A DNA stretch of 64,000 bases from Dryas octopetala (taxonomy: Eukaryota; Streptophyta; Magnoliopsida; Rosales; Rosaceae): the NCBI GenBank assembly GCA_963921425.1, contig OY992840.1, positions 8,496,501-8,560,500 on the forward strand, given 5' to 3'. The translations under genes and the position numbers were made by a program. The notes beneath the pieces are model-generated. The model ran no database searches. It worked only from the letters and a program-made list of their open reading frames with translations, and was not told where the DNA came from. The stretch's first letter is position 1. Every line of letters begins with the position of its first letter. This document shows, one piece after another, positions 60,420 through 64,000 of the stretch.

Positions 60420-61070
60420 GCTAACTACGCTACTGTATATAAGAGAAGGATATGTTGTGCTTCTACAAGCGTTGCTAAACTCAAAATAACATTGTTTTAT
60501 ACATAAAGTACACCTAAAATATCATAGGGATTTTATGTATTATTGAGCATATTGTACAAGTTGATTGAAAAAATTACCTGATTTTAACTTTCTAAGGATG
60601 TGAGGATACTAATTGACTTATGGATTTTATGATCAACGACTTTCCTCTAACCCATATTTCCAGCTAAATAAAACTTTTGAGGAGATCGATCATCAGAAAA
60701 GAATATTGTGAGGGTAATAATTTGTGAATGTACACTCTCACAATATTTATATAAAACCGACTTCCATATGATGAGACTCGTATGTATATTGTGAAAAGAA
60801 AGTTATATATAACCGTTACATACATAAATTTCTCAATCTCAAAGTCAATAATGTTGGGCTGCTTGCTTGATCCATTATCTCCTTAAGTGCACCCTTTTGT
60901 TTTTTCTTGGTTAATATGAATAAGGGTTGCATTAATTTATGATATTTTAGGTGGTTGAATGCATGAAGGTAATGCATATTGGCTGTTCATAGCTGTTTCC
61001 CAAATTTAGAGGTCCCTGTGCAAAAATTAAATGGACTCTCTTTAATATAGTACGTCTCTTAAGAAATGAG
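60420..61070. other. Upstream flank of BAHD-like copy 2
   Basis: TATATAA at about 60437 on the plus strand and AT-rich sequence; the 60535-60615 part resembles 45950-46020 and 49704-49780. No other gene. Confidence 0.35.
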
Positions 61071-61319
61071 AAAAAATATAGTGCCTAATTTTAAAACCCC
61101 TAATCACTTAAAAAATTTGCCTAAACCCCCACCCATCTAGAAACTCTTTCAAAACTTCCTATAACTTATAATCCTAAATTACCCTTCTGACGCGCGCTGA
61201 CACATGCTGACACGTGTTGACGCACGTTGACATCACTGTAACTGAATTTTGGTGAAACTGTTTTTTTTATTTTTTTATGGAATTGAAGTTTTTGCTAGAA
61301 CTCAATATTTCGCTAAAAC

Positions 61320-61735
61320 TAAAATCAAACACTGAAATTGAATTTCATTACACTAAAACTGAATTTCAAGAATTCAGTTACACTGAAACTGAATTTCAAG
61401 AATTCAATTACACTGAAATTGAATTTCACTGAATTGAAGAATTCAGTTATAAATTCACTTACTGAAACTGAATTAAGTGATGAAACAATTACACCTTGAC
61501 TAAAATGCAATTACACCTTAATTAAAAACAATTACACCTTCACTAAAACAATTACACTTTTACTTGACAAAAAATAACAATTATATCAATTCAGTGTTTC
61601 ACTATAAACTAAATTCAGTTTCAGTCTGAATTCAATTTCAATGAATTCAGTTTCATTGCATTCATTAAATTCAAATTCAGTTCACTGAATGCACTGAAAC
61701 TGAATTCAGTGAAATTGAATTTAGTGAAACTAAAA
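61320..61735. repeat. Short repeats around ACTGAAACTGAATTTCA
   Basis: Units such as ACACTGAAACTGAATTTCAA and GAATTCAGTTACACTG recur in both orientations about a dozen times, giving a locally palindromic field inside the Mutator-like element. Confidence 0.75.
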
Positions 61736-62140
61736 CCCTAGACAACGTCATCCGATCACCTCACGCGCGACGAGTACACGACAGTCGCCACTGCCTCGAT
61801 CTGTTTCTACCTGCAAATTTGATTCATCATATTTCATAACCATAATTTCATTCAAAATTCATTTAAAACTCATGTTTCACGAACTGAAACTGTTTAATCA
61901 ATAAATGTAGGCTTAAAGTTCCCTATCCAAGAAACTGAATTTTCACGCACTAAAAAATGAATAAAATAAGGTTTTAATTGCCACCACTCGCGGCGGAGCA
62001 GCCGCAGTGGTCGTGAGGTTTGATTCGGGTTTTCTTGTTTAATTCTTCAACAATTGGACCAATCCAAATACATATAATTGAAGGGCACAATGAGGTGAAG
62101 AAGATAGGTACCTAACTCGTCAGAAATGGCTGCCGGAAAA

Positions 62141-62450
62141 GGCAAATCGCCGGCAGATAAGCCACGGCCTTTATGGCTTCGATCTGCCGCCATGGCTGAT
62201 CAGATGGAGAATCCAAGCACACCATTGTGCTCAGGATGTTGAGAGGAAGAAGGCTTGGGTGGTTTGACATTCCAACTCCGCTGAAAAAGACAGATCGCCG
62301 GCGGAGAAGCCGCGGCCTTTGTGGCTTCGATCTGCCGCCGTGGCTGATCGGATGGAGAATCCGAGCACACCATCGTGCTCAGAACGTCTAGAGGAAGAAG
62401 GCTTGGGTGGTTTGGCATTCCAACTTCGTCGAAAAAAGGCAGATCGCTGG
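62141..62450. repeat. 148-bp tandem duplication with partial third copy
   Basis: ATCGCCGGC starts at 62146 and 62294, with ATCGCTGGC at 62443. Each full unit includes TTTGGCTTCGATCTGCCGC-type, GGATGGAGAATCC.AGCAC and GAGGAAGAAGGCTTGGGTGG. Minus frames 62200-62763 and 62231-62590 run through it. The GC-rich, gene-like composition suggests captured host sequence, source unknown. Confidence 0.8.
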
Positions 62451-62646
62451 CGAGCACCACCGATCGTAGTCGCGGCGATCTGGGCTGTTTGGGCTTGATT
62501 GGGGGCGAGTGATGACAGAGGGAGGACGATGAGAGAAAGACGAAGCTGATGGTGGTGGTCTTGCTGGTAACCGTTGCCAGACGACGCCACACGTGCTGGC
62601 GATCGCCGCCCGCGGAGGAGATAGAACAGAGAAGGTGCGAGAATGA

Positions 62647-62689
<43 letters not shown>

Positions 62690-62910
62690 AGAGAAATTAA
62701 AAAAAGAAAACTGATTTTGAATAACAGGGTTATAATATTAATATTTAAAAAAATGTGGGTCAAACATAGGTGGATGTTAGTTGACCAGGGGGTTTTGGGA
62801 GAGTTTAAGTGACTAATAGGGGGTTTTGAATTAGTTTTAATAAGGGTGGAGGTTTTGAAATAATTAAACTCTAATTAGGGGGTTTTTAATAGTTTACTAG
62901 AAAAAATATA

Positions 62911-64000
62911 TATTAATCCCTGATTTATACAGTTCTTTGATCAAAATCCAATGCCTTTTGTGTTTTTGATTGAAGTCTTTTGACCCAAGTAAGCTTCAAC
63001 GTTATAAATTTCAATTACCTGTCCACTTTATTTTTATTATTATTATTATATAATTATCAAAACATCATTTATGTAATATTTAGATATCTTGTTGGTTTGT
63101 TGGGACTTTAGGTTGATCTCATGGTGAATTTTTGCGGGTGGTTTGAATTTTGAATATGAAATTAAATGAGGGGTTTTTAATACTTGGAAATACTCTGCCC
63201 TGCCACCCAACTTTCACAAGACCCAGCATAGATATAATAACTACAACTTGACTTTCAAAAAACTGTCATCCACAGTATGAGAGATTTTTTAGTGTGGCCG
63301 ATACACTGCCATATGGTGTAACCAATCCAATGTGTCATAATATGATTTGATATTATTAATATTATACTCTAAGAGAGATAAACATACCGTCCAACAATAT
63401 CCTTACACGTTAGATTGATTACACCAAAATTCTCCCATAGGACATCATATAAAATAAAAGCAAGTAAGAAAATAAGGCCCTCGCCAGATCAACGCTCATT
63501 CAGATGCTCACCAGATCAACACTCGTATTAAAGATTGTATTATATATTGATAAATGGAGGACAGCACCATCACCAGATCAACCCTCCCCTCAGACATTTT
63601 ATCAAACATCATTACTGCATGCAATTGTTAGTGTACTCAAAAGGAATAGCACAGTACACAACCACAGTGTCATTCAATCAAACACCAATCATGCAACCTG
63701 CTTCATATACCTCATAGGATCATATTCAATTGGGTAGCAATACAAGCAATGAACTCATCTACTCTAACCCACCTACCATGTACCTAAAATTAACTAGAAG
63801 CTTAATTAGAAGTATCAATGTATCATGTATACAAGATGCTTGTGTAATGTATGTGATATGGAGGCTATTGTAACGAGAAAGAAAATGAAGGTGAGAATTG
63901 TGGGGGTTAAAATTGGTATACGTAGTTACTACTTACATATATTATCTTTAATTTTCAAACGTTTTAAGAGTATGTACTTGTTATTTTCTATTTTTCAATT
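62911..64000. other. Right flank, no gene supported
   Basis: AT-rich; includes the MITE at 63280-63438 and CCAGATCAAC repeated about three times near 63485-63580. Small frames only. Confidence 0.4.
63280..63438. mobile_element. Short foldback MITE, family 1 copy 2
   Basis: GGTGTAACCAATCCAATGTGT on the left and the inverse of GGTGTAATCAATCTAACGTGT on the right, with CCGATACACTGCCATATG kept only on the left. Related to 35530-35710. Confidence 0.6.

Larger units (their letters stand above)
61071..62910. mobile_element. Mutator-like element with long inverted repeats and AT-rich target duplication
   Basis: AAAAAATATA at 61071-61080 and 62901-62910 flanks an 1820-bp element (Mutator elements make 9-bp duplications). 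Left end: GTGCCTAATTTTAAAACCCC; right end inverted: CTAGTAAACTATTAAAAACC. Several GGGGGTTTTGAA-type units occur in the right arm, matching CCCCTAATCACTTAAA and ACCCCCACCCATCT on the left. The interior has GAATTCAGTTTCACTGAAA-type repeats (61320-61735), a GC-richer part with a 148-bp tandem duplication, and a GA run (62650-62684). No transposase. Confidence 0.7.

Noticed and set aside
62200..62763. 187-codon minus-strand frame
   Set aside because: Runs through the GA repeat and the 148-bp duplication of the Mutator-like element. It could be captured gene sequence, but nothing is recognisable, so it is not called as a gene.
1..64000. CRISPR arrays, rRNA or intact tRNA genes
   Set aside because: None seen. 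The repeats here are microsatellites, transposon arrays or SINE-type tRNA remnants, and the genome is eukaryotic.

Overview
The window is nuclear DNA from a flowering plant, most likely a eudicot. The evidence is AT-rich intergenic DNA, spliced genes with GT-AG introns, CT/GA tracts in leaders, a nucleus-encoded plastid ribosomal protein, a classical arabinogalactan protein, and many plant-type transposons. I cannot name the species.

Layout. 1-4.6 kb: 3'-truncated VAP2-type vesicle-associated (VAP33/MSP) gene, minus strand, with an ACGT-rich promoter. 5.3-6.0 kb: Harbinger-like MITE. 7.0-9.0 kb: plastid ribosomal protein L19 gene, minus strand. 9.3-10.8 kb: inverted-repeat element rich in CGAAATTTCG, carrying a nested retroposon. 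13.0-17.8 kb: glycerol-3-phosphate transporter-like MFS gene, plus strand. 18.3-18.9 kb: second Harbinger-like MITE. 23.0-23.5 kb: intronless classical AGP. 26.0-26.7 kb: hAT element with an 8-bp target duplication. 29.0-33.6 kb: seven-exon conserved plant gene of unknown function, minus strand. 34.9-40.8 kb: transposon-dense stretch (long-TIR element, MITEs, a SINE with a perfect 16-bp target duplication). 40.9-42.2 and 59.1-60.4 kb: two copies of a CER2-like BAHD-fold gene with a degenerate catalytic motif. Between them: foldback elements, a CACTA terminus, and a very young 7.7-kb Ty3/gypsy Tat-type LTR retrotransposon (50,002-57,712). 61.1-62.9 kb: long-TIR Mutator-like element.

The VAP2-RPL19-G3P transporter order matches two partly degraded Arabidopsis neighbourhoods as I recall them (At5g47180-At5g47190 and At4g17550-At4g17560). 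The left third is therefore a conserved gene block and the right half a transposon-rich region.

The most notable items are two. The first is the retrotransposon: near-identical LTRs and an intact target duplication, but gag, protease and reverse transcriptase are missing, while RNase H, integrase and a spliced antisense ORF with its own TATA box remain. The second is the BAHD-like pair: exon 1 looks identical in both copies, the intron differs, and the 3' half of exon 2 is clearly diverged, which suggests recent gene conversion.

Exon coordinates come from conceptual splicing by eye (splice sites, reading-frame continuity and family resemblance), not from transcripts.
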